Below, piece by piece: positions 12,126-22,175 of a stretch of 64,000 bases of DNA. Position 1 is the stretch's first letter, and each line of letters starts with the position of its first letter. Made by a program: the position numbers and the translations under genes. The DNA is from Mauremys mutica (Eukaryota; Chordata; Testudines; Geoemydidae), in NCBI RefSeq assembly GCF_020497125.1, contig NC_059077.1:26797340-26861339 (forward strand). The letters run 5' to 3'. The notes below the pieces were generated by a model that did not search any database, was not told the DNA's origin, and saw only the letters and a list, made by a program, of their open reading frames with translations.

Positions 12126-12470
12126 CATAGGGTGACCATATTTCCCTTAGGGAAAACAGGACACTGTGCGGGAAGTCCCAAGCTCTGCCCACAGGGCTTG
12201 TCCAACTTCCTCGTTTGAGCTCCCACCATGGAGATGGCCCAAGCCAGTTGCCGCTCATCCCCTCTCCTCCACCACGGGGCTGGCCCAAGCTCCCCTTTCC
12301 CCTGTGGAGCTGACGCTGGCATCACTGCTCACTTGAGCCCTGCCTAAACCCACTCGAGCCCTGCCTACCCCCCTGCGTGGGGCTGGCATTGTCACTCACC
12401 CCCCCCTTCCCGCACACCCCACTTTTTTGACAAAAGTGTGCATTTGTCCCATTTTCTCTTGCCAACTGAT
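12126..12470. repeat. GC-rich dispersed-repeat-like segment
   Basis: The segment begins 'tagggtgaccatatttccc', a phrase I recognise as the start of a common turtle DNA-element family, and ends near 'gcatttgtcccattttctc'. Inside it is C-rich with near-duplicate phrases ('cttgagccctgcct' / 'ctcgagccctgcct'). No certain terminal repeats or TSD were found, so family and borders are tentative. Confidence 0.4.
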
Positions 12471-12810
12471 CACGTTGACTGAGATAACGATGTCTTTATT
12501 CAAACAGATTATTATGTCCATAAAAACATCCATTTTCAAATAATTTTTTGCCAGTTGCCATCAGGATTTCATAATTAAGGATGAAAAATAACAATACAAA
12601 TGTAAAAGTACAGCAACTCCTTTGTTCTTTTGAGAACAAGGTGTCTGGTTTCTCTTCAATGCCTGGTTTTCTCTTTGTTCTTTTGTCCTCTGTTTTGCTA
12701 AGCACACGTCTTTATCCAATTTCCTTCTATCTTCATATGGCTACATCAATTTCTAATACAATTGATAAGTTAGAACTGTTGACATCAGGATGAAGAATGG
12801 CAAAACTGTA
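12471..12810. other. AT-rich spacer
   Basis: No feature was recognised. Frames on both strands (12496-12705 minus, 12581-12793 plus) are overlapping shadows without domain content. Confidence 0.5.
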
Positions 12811-13570
12811 ATTATAAATAGGGCCCTACCAAAATCACAGCATGAAAAATACATCATGGACCATGAAATCTGGTCTTTGATCTTTTGTGTGCTTTTATCC
12901 AATACTATACAAATTTCACAGAGGAGACCAGTGTTTCTCAAATTGGGGGTCCTGACCCAAAATGGAATTGCAGGGAGGTTGCAAGGTTATTTTTGGGGGT
13001 GGGGCAGTATTGCCACCTTTACTTCTGCACTGACTTCAGTGGAGGCAGGAGAGCAGTGGCTGGTAGCTGGAGAGTGGCAGCTGGTGGCCTGGTGTCAGCA
13101 GAAGTGCAGAAGTAAGAGTGGTGATACCATACCATGCCACCCTTACCTCTGTGCTGCTGCTTTCAGAACTGGGCAGTGGAGAGTGGCGGCTGTTGACAGA
13201 GGGCCCAGCTCTGCAGTCAGCAGTGCAGAAGTAAACCTGGCAATACTATCCCATCCCATCCTTACATTTGCTCTTGATGGCAGCAACTCTGCCTTTAGAG
13301 CTGGGCAGCCTCCGCTCTCCAGGTGCCCAGCTCTGAAGGTAGCACCACCGTCAGCAGCAGCACAGAAGTAAGGGTAGCAGTACTGCAACCCTCCCTACAA
13401 TAACCTTGTGACCCCCTGCAACAACTTTTTGGGTCAGGACCCCTACCATTACAACAGTGTGAAATTTCAGATTTAAGTAGCTGAAATCATGAAATTTATG
13501 ACTTTTAAAATCCTATGACCGTGAAATTAACCAAAATGGACTGTGAATCTGGTAGGGCCATAATTATAAA
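12811..13570. mobile_element. Non-autonomous hAT-type element, 744 bp, with 8-bp TSD
   Basis: The element spans 12819-13562. It starts tagggccctaccaaaatcac and ends with the inverted copy 'ctggtagggccata'. Perfect 8-bp target-site duplications ATTATAAA flank it (12811-12818 and 13563-13570), the hAT signature. Subterminal parts also mirror each other ('catggaccatgaaatctgg' versus 'ccaaaatggactgtgaatc'). The GC-rich centre repeats a module 'cagctctga…cagcacagaagtaagg' and has its own inner inverted pair 'gggggtcctgaccc' (about 12945) / 'gggtcaggacccc' (about 13432), suggesting an older element nested in the middle. No transposase is encoded. The 193-codon plus frame at 12790-13371 is a by-product. 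Confidence 0.85.
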
Positions 13571-13625
13571 AGCTATGGAAGTATTTTTTTTGTGCAAACA
13601 ACTTTATGAAGACAATAATAATATT

Positions 13626-14400
13626 TAGGGCTCTGAAGCAATTAAAAAAATTAATCACGATTAATTACGCAATTAATTGCACTGTTCAACCATAATAGAA
13701 TACCATTTATTTAAATATTTTGGCTGTTTTCTACATTTTCAAATATATTGATTTCAATTACAACACAGTCTACAAAGTGTACAGTTCTCACTTTATATTT
13801 ATTTTTTATTACAAATATTAGTGCTATAAAAACAAAAGAAATAGTATTTTTCAATTCATCTCATACAAGTACTGTAATGCAATCTCTTTACCATAAAATT
13901 TGAACTTACAAAAGTGAACTACAAAACTACAAAAGTGCCATGCAAACGCCTGTTGTCACTTTCAGGTGACATTGTAAATAAGAAGCCGGCAGCATTATCT
14001 CCCATAAATGTAAACAAACTTATTTGTCTTAGTGATTGGCTGAATAAGAAGTAGAACTGAGTGGACTTGTAGGCTCTAACGTTTTGCATTGTTTTGTTTT
14101 TGAGTGCAGTTATGTAACAAAAAAATCTACATTTGTAAGTTGCATTTTCACGATAAAGGGACTGCATTATGATACTTGTATGAGGTGAATTGAAAAATAC
14201 TATTTTTGATTATCATTTTTACAGTGCAAATATTTGCAATAACAATAATATAAAGTGAGCACTGTACACTTTGTATTCTGTGTTGTAATTTAAATCAATA
14301 TTTGAAAATGTAGAAAAACATCCAAAATATTAAATTAATTTGAATTGGTATTCTATTATTTAATAGTGCAATTAAAACTGCATTTAATCACGATTAGTCA
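13626..14400. mobile_element. Internally deleted hAT transposon, right end lost
   Basis: The left terminus is TAGGGCTCTGAAGCAATTAA at 13626. About 250 bp of left arm (to about 13915) is mirrored by a right arm (about 14095-14400), e.g. 'tttcaattcatctcatacaag' against 'cttgtatgaggtgaattg', and 'tagaataccatttattta' against its complement near 14345. Between the arms sits the last part of the transposase gene. The right arm stops at 'tcacgattagtca' without the terminal AGCCCTA, directly beside Harbinger coding sequence, so both elements are truncated at about 14400. Confidence 0.8.
13929..14054 (+). pseudogene. hAT transposase C-terminal remnant (hATC dimerisation region)
   Basis: Forty-one codons and a natural stop (TAG at 14052-14054) read TKVPCKRLLSLSGDIVNKK, then PAALSPINVNKLICLSDWLNKK. 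This matches the pattern at the very end of hAT transposases, where P-C-x-R-x-F/L-S-x-x-G-D-I-x-N-x-x-R-x-x-L-S-P-x-x-V lies in the hATC dimerisation domain. The catalytic core upstream is absent, so the piece is the scar of an internal deletion. It has no start codon of its own. It lies in the element's central region, with the plus strand as coding strand. Confidence 0.85.
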
Positions 14401-14401
14401 T

Positions 14402-14947
14402 CTATGCCAAGATCGCGTGGGCATGGGGGAGAAGGGCTACACCAGGGGCACACAGCAATGTTTCATGAAAACAAAGGAGCTTTGGCAAGTGTACCAGAAG
14501 ACAAGGGAGGCGAGCAGTCATTCTGGTTCTGCTCCACAGATATGCCGCTTTTATGAGGATCTGCATGCGATTCTCGGCGATGACCCTACCACTACTCCAA
14601 AGTGCTCTGTAGATACCTCCCAGGAGCCCTAGGTGACCTTGAGCAACAACAAAGAGGACATTGTTGATGAGGAAGAGGAGGAGAAGGAGGGGGAGAATGT
14701 GAGGCAGGCAAGCGGAGGATCCATTTTCCCTGACAGCCAAGAACTGTTTTTAACCCTGGAGCCCATCCCCTCACAGGATCAGTTGGCAGCGGAGCATAAT
14801 GCCGGGAAAGGCACCTCTGGTGAGTACACATTGCCAATCAAACTGTCGGGGTTACATGCTATTTTTATATATATATTTAATCTGAACAAAAAAGTAGGTG
14901 TAGTGGATATCGGTGGCCACTCCAGCTATGCAGAGGGTCCTCTCTGA
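14402..14947 (+). pseudogene. Harbinger Myb/SANT-like DNA-binding protein (broken)
   Basis: The translated frame from about 14408 reads MGEKGYTRGTQQCFMKTKEL, then WQVYQKTREASSHSGSAPQI, then CRFYEDLHAILGDDP. This is the third helix and following linker of a Myb/SANT-like (trihelix type) domain, including the QC-x-x-K-x-K-x-L pattern. A TAG at 14630-14632 stops it; the same frame then runs on through an acidic stretch (DIVDEEEEEKEGE) and FPDSQELFLTLEPIPS. A strong donor-like site (ctg|gtgagt) follows GTSG at 14819/14820, so the real exon probably ended there and the residues to 14947 are intronic. The 5' part (first Myb helices) is missing, and a one-base loss near 14415 shifts 'AKIA' out of frame. 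Confidence 0.8.
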
Positions 14948-15539
14948 AAAAGACTGTTTATATGCATGGTGATGGTCTGGGAATCCTCCATGGAGATTTC
15001 TAGGAAGCTTTCATGGAAGTATTCTGCAAATCTTTGCAGAAGGTTTTTGGGAAGGGCTGCCTTGTTTGTCCACCATGATAGGACACTCCAGTATTAACTC
15101 TGCTGGCATCATTGCAGCACACAATATTGCAGCATAAGGACCAAGTCTGTACCCAGATGCTTGAAGTATCTGCTCCCTTGCCACCTCTGTTACCCTCAGG
15201 AGAGTGATATTGCATAGGGTCACCTAGGGGAAACAGGGGAAGTTTTCAATACTAGCCCTTAAACCGCAAACAATTCAATAAGTAATCCACCCCCTCCCCC
15301 CGCTCCCAATTTGGTGAAATCTGGGTCACACAGCCATGCTTTCCCAAACGTGTTGTGGTTGGAAGGGATCACCGTGTATTGCAAGCAGAATTGGAAAGGG
15401 GGACAGGGGTGGCGGCTTCCTGTTTGTCGCCCCCTCCCCCAACCTGGTGCCACTTTTCAAAGCCTCACGGAGATGCAGAGCCCTTCAGTGTGCTCTTCTT
15501 ATTTTCCTGGTGTCTGGCTGCTCAAAGTTGGCTGCCAAG

Positions 15540-16730
15540 CAATCTGCCTCCACCCCACTGGAAACTTTTCTCCTTTTGTTTCACAGATATTATGGAGCAC
15601 ACAGCAGGCAGCAATAACAATGGGGATATTGCTTTCACTCAGGTCTAACCTAGTAAGCAAACAATGCCAATGACCTTTTAAACATCCAAAGGCACATTCC
15701 ACCACCATTCTGCACTTGCTCAGCCTATGGTTGAACCGCTCCTTAATGCTGTCCAGGCTACCGGTGTACGGCTTCATGAACCATGGGAGCAAGGGATAGG
15801 CTGGGTATCCCAGGATCATGATTGGCATTTCAACATCACTAATGGTTATTTTGCAAATCTGAAAAGAAAGTCCCTGCCTGCAGCTTTCTGAACAGACCTG
15901 TGTTCCTAAAGATTCGCATGTCATGCACCTTTCCCAACCATCCCAGGTTGATGTCAGTGAAATGGCCCCTGTGATCCACCAGCGCTTGCAACAACATTGA
16001 GAAGTACCCTTTTCAGTTTATGTACTCTTTGACAAGATGGTCTGGTGCCAAGACAGGGATATGCATTCTGTCTGTTGCCCCATTGCATTTAGGGAACCCT
16101 ATCACGGCAAAACTATCCACTATGTCCTGCACGTTGCCCAGAGTCACTACCCTTCTTAGTAGAAGTCTGTTTATGGCCCTGTAAACTTAAACCACAAAAG
16201 ATCCCATGGTAGATTTACCCACTCCAAATTGATGCACCACTGACTGGTAGGTGTCTGGTGTTGCAAGCTTCCACAGAGGTATCAGCACTTGCTTCTCCAC
16301 TATCAGAGCAGCTCTCATTTTAATATTGCTGCACATCAGGGCTGGGGAAAGCTCTTCACCCAGTTCCTGGAAAATGGCCTTATGCATTTGAAAGTTCTGC
16401 AGCCACTGCTCGTCATCCCATAGCTGCATAACGATGCAGTCCCACCAGTCAGTGCTTGTTTCCCAGACCCAGAAATGGTGCTCAACCATGTCAAGGTGAT
16501 ATGTGACTGTCACCAGAAACTGTGAATTGCTTTGCTCCATATCTTCCATCAGGGCTGCTTGTGTGGCATCACATTGTTCCGCGCAGCAGCTCCTGTATTG
16601 TGTGTGTAAATACTGCAGGATGAGGTGCAAGGTGTTTGTAATGCTCACAACAGTGTACAGCTGAGCAGGGTCCATGCTTATTGTGCTGTGGTGTCTGCGC
16701 GAGTAATCCAAGCTTACGAAAAAAAGCACG
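15540..16730 (-). pseudogene. PIF/Harbinger DDE transposase (broken)
   Basis: Reading minus, 16187-16729 gives an N-terminal part ending in NIKMRAALIVEKQVLIPLWK, then LATPDTYQSVVHQFGVGKST, the helix-turn-helix region seen before the nuclease domain. An in-frame TAA (16187-16189) and TGA (16013-16015) interrupt it. Between and after them the same frame reads GFPKCNGATDRMHIPV, GYFSMLLQALVDHRG and GWLGKVHDMRIFRNTG. A frameshift near 15875 leads into PAYPLLPWFMKPYTG, then VVECAFGCLKGHW and the AACCVLHN motif. The three acidic catalytic residues are still present: Asp codon at 16070-16072, Asp at 15920-15922, Glu at 15697-15699. The fold is DDE_Tnp_4 type. It is dead through stops and frameshift rather than active-site loss. 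Confidence 0.9.
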
Positions 16731-17051
16731 AAAAGGGTTTGGTTTGTTTACTGTTGATTTCAGGGAGGGAGGTAAGTGCATCATGGGTGACTAACACTAT
16801 GTTCCCATAACCACCTGGGCCAATGTTTTGGTTCCATAAGGCATTGCAAACCCAACCCAAAATTCTACTCTGCTACATGCACTGTGGAATAGCTACTCAC
16901 AGTGCAGTGTTCCCTATGTCAATGCAAGCCCTGCTAGTGAGGATGCCTGACACAATGAGCATAGTGCAGACATGCAAGATCAACTTTCTTAAATCAGAGG
17001 CTCAATATCTACTTACATAACTTCAACTTAACTTTGTAGTGTAGACATGGC

Positions 17052-17599
17052 TTTAGTCTCCTGCAGTAGTGGTTCTCCAGCAATGCTTCTTGGTACACCT
17101 TCTGAGGTGCTTTTTCACACTGCCCTTCTGGGAGCCTGTATGTTAATGATAAAATTTAGTCCTAACTCTGGAAAGCATTAAGCCAATGGTATGATCTAGT
17201 CCTAACTATAAAGATCATTTTGTAGGGACAGTGCATGACTGAACTAAGAACAATTTAAAGCACTCTCATTCTGATTTTGCCTCTTGATGCCATGTTGGAT
17301 TGTGTTTCATTTTTTCTGGCTTCTCCAGGAATTTCTCCCCTGTGGAGAACAAAAGCTCTATAATATTTAAGGTTAAACTGAACTTTTCAACCCACGGTAT
17401 TTTTAAGTGGGTTCAAAATTAGGCCCATCCCTGTTAACTACCCAAATATAAATTCATCAGTGCTTGGAGATTAACTACCCTGTTTTTGTGAAAGCTGCTA
17501 TAGGATCTTTTAATGACCACAGCTTGAGACCACTCTGTTTTGTATCAGAATAACTCCAGCAGCACAGTGTCCCCTATCAGGAAATTAGGACAGTGCTGG
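17052..17599. other. Non-coding stretch, nothing recognised
   Basis: Flank of the Harbinger end. No gene or repeat was recognised. Confidence 0.5.
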
Positions 17600-17715
17600 T
17601 TGTAAGCTCTCTGAGGAAGGACTCGATTTTTTTCTGCCTAGCCTGGTCCATGACTGGGGCTCCTAGGTGCTAAGGTAATAAAATTATTATTTAATAATAA
17701 TTAATAAAGTCTTAG
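17600..17715 (+). repeat. L2/MIR-like 3' tail
   Basis: The phrase 'ctggtccatgactggggctc' followed by 'ctaggtgctaaggtaataaa' and a short TTA/TAAT-rich end is a tail seen on many sauropsid SINE/LINE copies. Only the 3' portion is recognisable. Confidence 0.45.
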
Positions 17716-19646
17716 ATGGAAGGATACCTCACAATGAATTGCCAATATCACGTTTTGCATTAATTTTTATAACAAATTCCTTTAACATATGTATGTATAA
17801 TTAAAAACAGTTATATTCTTATTATATTCAAGAAACTGGCACGTGTTGCTATTTTACTATTCTTTTACATTATAAAAGCTACATATAAAGAGATTTAAAA
17901 TTGTTTTGTTTGGAACTGGAAGTGGAAAGACATTTCAAAAGACCGCTAAACATCTATTTTATTAGCAGTATGGAGTGTGAAAGATCTAAAAAGAGAACCT
18001 ATTAAAAATAAGTCTTTTAAGTTGTGCCAGGGATGTAATTGGGCTCACTGCCATTTATGGATATTGAATCATTCAGCATTGATATAGGAAAGCAACATCC
18101 AGGAAACTACCTGGCAAATTACATTCCTTGCAAACAAAGTTTTTTTACAACAGCACAACTTTTTCTTCCACTAGCCTAAAAATACATTGTTGAACAACTT
18201 TTCTTAAACTTTTCCCAAAACATAACCCCCCCAATATTAGAACTTGTTCGCCTAAAAGACAATGGGATAGATATACAATATCATAAATAACATGCATCTG
18301 TGAATCACAGGGCTATAATCCCATCAAAAGGTTTTGATAGCATCATAAAACACACGAATCTTGAGTGCTTGGTGCACTTACTACTCAATGGAATTATAGC
18401 TCCATAATTCAAATTTTCATTTGTTTTTAATTTTCTATAATACACAGATATATCCAGTCAGGGGGGTTATTTTATTTGCTCTCCCTTGTGATTTAAATGA
18501 GTGTTAAATAAAAATCCATTTTTCTTCCTGCATTTCTTTTGCCATCAAATGCATTTTTCCCTTCTCCTTACTTGTTGCTACGTGAACATGCCTTACTTTG
18601 ACTGGAAAAAAGGTATCAGTTCTGTGGGTACGGGTGAGACTGCTATTGCTAAGAATGCTAAGGTTACTAATAACTAGTCAACCGCTTAGTGGGGGCAACA
18701 CGAGGGTATGATGGGGTTCAACTCCTTTTGCACTGGGGGATTACCCCATGAGAGATCATTTCCTTTAATTTCCAAGAACCCCTTGATACATCCCTGAGAT
18801 AAGAGGGATTTCTTTTGGAAATTATTGCAGCATATCTAATAGTATAGTGCATGTATAATTTTATATGAAACAAAAGGGAACAGAGAAGCATGAACAGAAT
18901 ATTTTTCATAATATGCCGTTTTATATTTGAAAAGCATTTGGGCAGGATATTGGCAAGCAGGATGTCATGTCTTACATACAACCCTGAATGGATATTATAA
19001 AATTTATTATGGAAGGTGTTTATCTGATCTGTTTCAGATCCAAAAGATCATTCAGAATCAAAACAGAATTGGGGTGTACAACAGAGATTGCAGCTCAGAC
19101 ATCTCTCTAAAATAGGCCAAACCCAAACACTGAGCCCTATCATCCTGAATTCTTGGAAATCATGGTACTTGGTCTAGATTTTGAAACTTCAGATTTGGAT
19201 CTGGAGTTCTGGTTCTAACCATTATAAAGATTGTAAACTGGAGCTACTGTCTGGATCTATGATTTTGATTTAGGACAATGTCATGGTATGTCTATCCTAC
19301 AATAGGGATGAGACTGCAGTATGTGTAGACCCGAGCTAACTTTGATCTAGCTAGATCAAAGGTATCTTTTTGAGTAACAATAGCAGCGAAGCTGTGGCAG
19401 CATGAGTGGTGGCTGTTTCAGTATGTATCTAGGGTCCCAGGCTAGCAGGGCTAGATTTTGCTTTGCCTTGACAGCTTCATACCTATAGGCTGAGGGGCAA
19501 GAGTGTCTTCTAGGCTGACGACTTTTACCTCCCCACTTGAGAAAAATAATGATATAGAGGCCCTAAGACTTGGAGAAGGATATAGGCTGATATTGTCAGA
19601 ATTTGTATCTTTCTGTTAGTACAGGGATTGTGGAAAGGTGGCACTG
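17716..19646. other. AT-rich stretch; possible MITE near 19285-19500
   Basis: Mostly AT-rich and featureless. From 'ggtatgtctatcctac' (19285) to 'cttcatacctatag' (about 19488) the sequence has the feel of a family with 'ggtatgtctacac' ends, including 'tgtgtagacccgagctaact' inside. The terminal match is short, so it is not listed as a separate element. Confidence 0.4.
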
Positions 19647-20471
19647 GGTGGTGTCATAAGTATAAAGGGAAGGGTAACAACCTCCCTGTATACAGTACTA
19701 TAAAATCCCTCCTGGCCAGAGGCACAAAATCCTTTTACCTGTAAAGGGTTAAGAAGCTCAGATAACCTGGCTGGCACCTGACCAAAAGGACCAATAAGGG
19801 GACAAGATACTTTCAAATCTGGGTGGCGTGGGTGGGGGGAGGCTTCTTTTGTCTGTTCTGTTCTGTGTGCTTGCCGGAGACAGATCAAAAAAGCAAGCAA
19901 TCCAACTATTATTATTAAGTACTAGCAAGGGAATGCGTTAGCTTACTTTTATTTTGGCTTGTGATTTTCTCTGTGCTGAGAGGGAGGTGTATTCCTGGTT
20001 TTCTTTTTGTAACTTTAAAGTTTTGCCCAGAGGGAAATCCTCTGTGTTTTGAATCTGACTGCCCTGTGAGATTACCTTCTATTCTAATTTTACAGAGGTG
20101 CTTCTTTTAACTTTTTTCTTTCTAATAAAGTTCTGTTTTTTTTTTCTTAAATCTGATTGGGTTTTTTTAGTGGTCTAAAAAAAATCAAAGTTGGTTTGTG
20201 CTCATCTTGTTTATTCTCATGCCTCCCCAAGAAAGGGAGTGTAGGGCTTGGGGGAATATTAGGGGAAAGTAGGAACTCCTAGTGATCCTTTCCCTGAGTT
20301 TTGTCTAATCACTTGGTGGTGGCAGCATTACCTAATCCAAGGTACAAGGGAGAATTTGTGCCTTGGCGAATTTTAACCTAAACTGGTAGAAATAAGCTTA
20401 GGGGGTCTTTCATGTGGGTCCCCAGGTCTGTACCCTAGAGTTCAGAGTGGGGAGAAAACCCTGACAGGTGG
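19647..20471 (+). mobile_element. Solo LTR (family A), 815 bp, 5-bp TSD GGTGG
   Basis: The LTR is 19652-20466: it starts TGTCATAAGTATAAAGGGAA and ends 'gaaaaccctgaca', giving TG…CA ends. It is flanked by the perfect duplication GGTGG (19647-19651, 20467-20471). A poly(A) signal 'aataaa' lies at about 20124 followed by a T-rich tract. No internal retroviral sequence is present on either side, so this is a solo LTR left after LTR-LTR recombination of an endogenous retrovirus-like element. A second member of the same family is at 38664-39505. Frames inside it are not genes. Confidence 0.9.
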
Positions 20472-20797
20472 CCATATTGGTTAATTAAGATGAAGGAGGA
20501 ACCAGATTTTTAAGGAGAAGCATAATGATCTGTCTTTTCTGGGCCCTGAGGGCTCAGTGCTGGGAAAGTACAGTGCTGGTGGAGGCTCAGCTCTGAGTAT
20601 TGCAAGTGGGAACAGTAAGTGAGTGAGTTTCTTTTTTTTTTTTTTTTTTTAAATAAGGACCGGGAGCCCTGAAGATCTTTAAGCCCCAAGGTGGTGACCC
20701 AGTTACATGTGTGGAAAGAGGGCTTCTTGTACTGCCCTCCTGTTTCTTGGCTGGGGCTGCCCATGGTATGACAAATCTTACATGTGTTTGACAGACC
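20472..20797. other. Spacer with poly-T tract
   Basis: No gene. A run of about 20 T lies at 20632-20651. The K-rich minus-strand frames here come from it. Confidence 0.55.
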
Positions 20798-21138
20798 ACA
20801 TTAATTAGAAGGCAGCAGGTTTAAAACAAACATAAGGAAGTACTTCTTCACTCTACACACAGTCTACCTGTGGGTTCAGAAAAGAATTAGACAAGTTCAC
20901 GGAGGACCGGTCCATCAATAGTTATTAGCCAAGATGGTCAGGAACAAACCCCATGCTCTGGGTGTCCCCTAAACCTCTAACTGCCAGAAGTTGAGAGTGG
21001 ACAACAAGGGGTATATCACTTGATGATTGCCCTGTTCTGTTCAGTCCCTCTGAGGCATCTGGCACCAGCCACTATTGGAAGACAGGATACTGGACTATAT
21101 AGGCCACTGGCCTGACACAGTATGGCCATTCTTATGTT
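20798..21138 (+). mobile_element. CR1-L3-like LINE 3' end
   Basis: The sequence runs 'ttaaaacaaacataaggaag', 'tacttcttcac', 'agacaagttcacggaggacc', 'tcacttgatgattgccctgt', 'ctatataggccactggcctg' and ends 'cagtatggccattcttatgt'. This is the L3/CR1-type terminal region common in reptiles. It is 5'-truncated, with a small loss around 20868-20880. No frame is open. Confidence 0.75.
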
Positions 21139-22175
21139 AGGAATTAAAATGCTTTTCTTAAAATGAAAATAATTAGGGACTGATAAGAGAATGGCAACAA
21201 GTACTTCTTGCAATCAGTGAAGGGACTTAAAACAACCAATAATAAACCAACCAGTTGTTTTGTAGAAGTATATAGACTTGGTCAATAGCCTTGTTCATCT
21301 CTAAAATGGATGTTCTTTTAAACATCCCTTGCTTTCTTAATATATCTCATTAGCGTTCTGTCATATCTGCAGGGCTTTTACTTCAAACAGTGGAAAACAT
21401 TGTCTGGAACATAAGGTCTTAAGAACAAGTGTGCTGAATAAATATTTGCTGATTAGAACGTTCCGGTTCAACAACAACAGCTGTTTTGTAAAACATTTTT
21501 ACTAACTTCATTTAAAAAAGCATCTTCATTATGTATCTTTAAAAACAAAACCCACACATACTTAGAAAACCTTATGGATAGGTTGTGAAATATCCTATGA
21601 CAAACTATCTATGAATAACATAAATGTAGTGCCTCTGCTCTTACCTACTCATTTTGTTAATTATCTGCCTCCAGATAATATACATTTCAAGTAGTGATGG
21701 GCAAAGGAAGTGACGGAGGTTAGCTGGAAATTTTCAAAGTTACAAAGGGCAGTTAGGTCCCTAGCTTTCATGGAGTATAGGCAATACCTAGAGTTAAAGT
21801 TGCCCAATATTTTCCATTATAAGACCTTGTTTTCAGTGGTGTACAACTCTTCCAAATTTTTATCTGTTGGACCTAAAATTTTCCATGCCAGGTGTCTGCC
21901 TGAGGTTGAATTTATCTGGGAAGTTTCAGTGAAAATGGTTCAACTATTTCCAGGATTGACAATTTATTGAATTTGTTGATGTCCATGTTAAAACAATTCC
22001 TCTAACTGTTTTGGTGAGAAGTTCTAATGCCTACATGATTTGAATTAGGAACCTGAAACTTGGTGAGGGTGTCTCCCTGATGCCAGGAATGTGTCTTTTC
22101 ACATCCCTGTGAAAACTCACCCAAATATAACCAAATTATACACTTCTGAAAAAAATCTCAGTTTGCACATTTATG
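21139..22175. other. Non-coding stretch, nothing recognised
   Basis: AT-rich. The 86-codon plus frame at 21710-21970 has no recognisable feature. Confidence 0.5.

Larger units (their letters stand above)
14401..17051. mobile_element. PIF/Harbinger transposon with two genes, left end missing
   Basis: The right terminus reads 'tagtgtagacatggc' ending at 17051; read inwards on the minus strand this is GCCATGTCTACACTA, the style of turtle Harbinger ends. The element carries a Myb-like gene on the plus strand (14402-14947) and a DDE transposase on the minus strand (15540-16730). Harbinger elements need both proteins: the Myb-like partner brings the nuclease to DNA and into the nucleus. Sequence at 14950-15500 is probably the rest of the Myb gene's intron/3' region and has only broken frames. 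The left terminal repeat is missing because the neighbouring hAT abuts at about 14400. Confidence 0.85.

Noticed and set aside
14402..14837. Minus-strand frames of 81-112 codons opposite the Myb-like gene
   Set aside because: The plus strand carries the recognisable Myb-like domain; the minus frames are its shadow.
15311..15673. Plus-strand frames of 93-120 codons
   Set aside because: Antisense to or beside the Harbinger transposase, mutually overlapping, with no domain.
19616..19900. 94-codon minus frame in the solo LTR as a retroviral gene
   Set aside because: It is within the LTR itself, antisense, and has no retroviral protein motif. No gag, pol or env sequence was recognised anywhere in the window.
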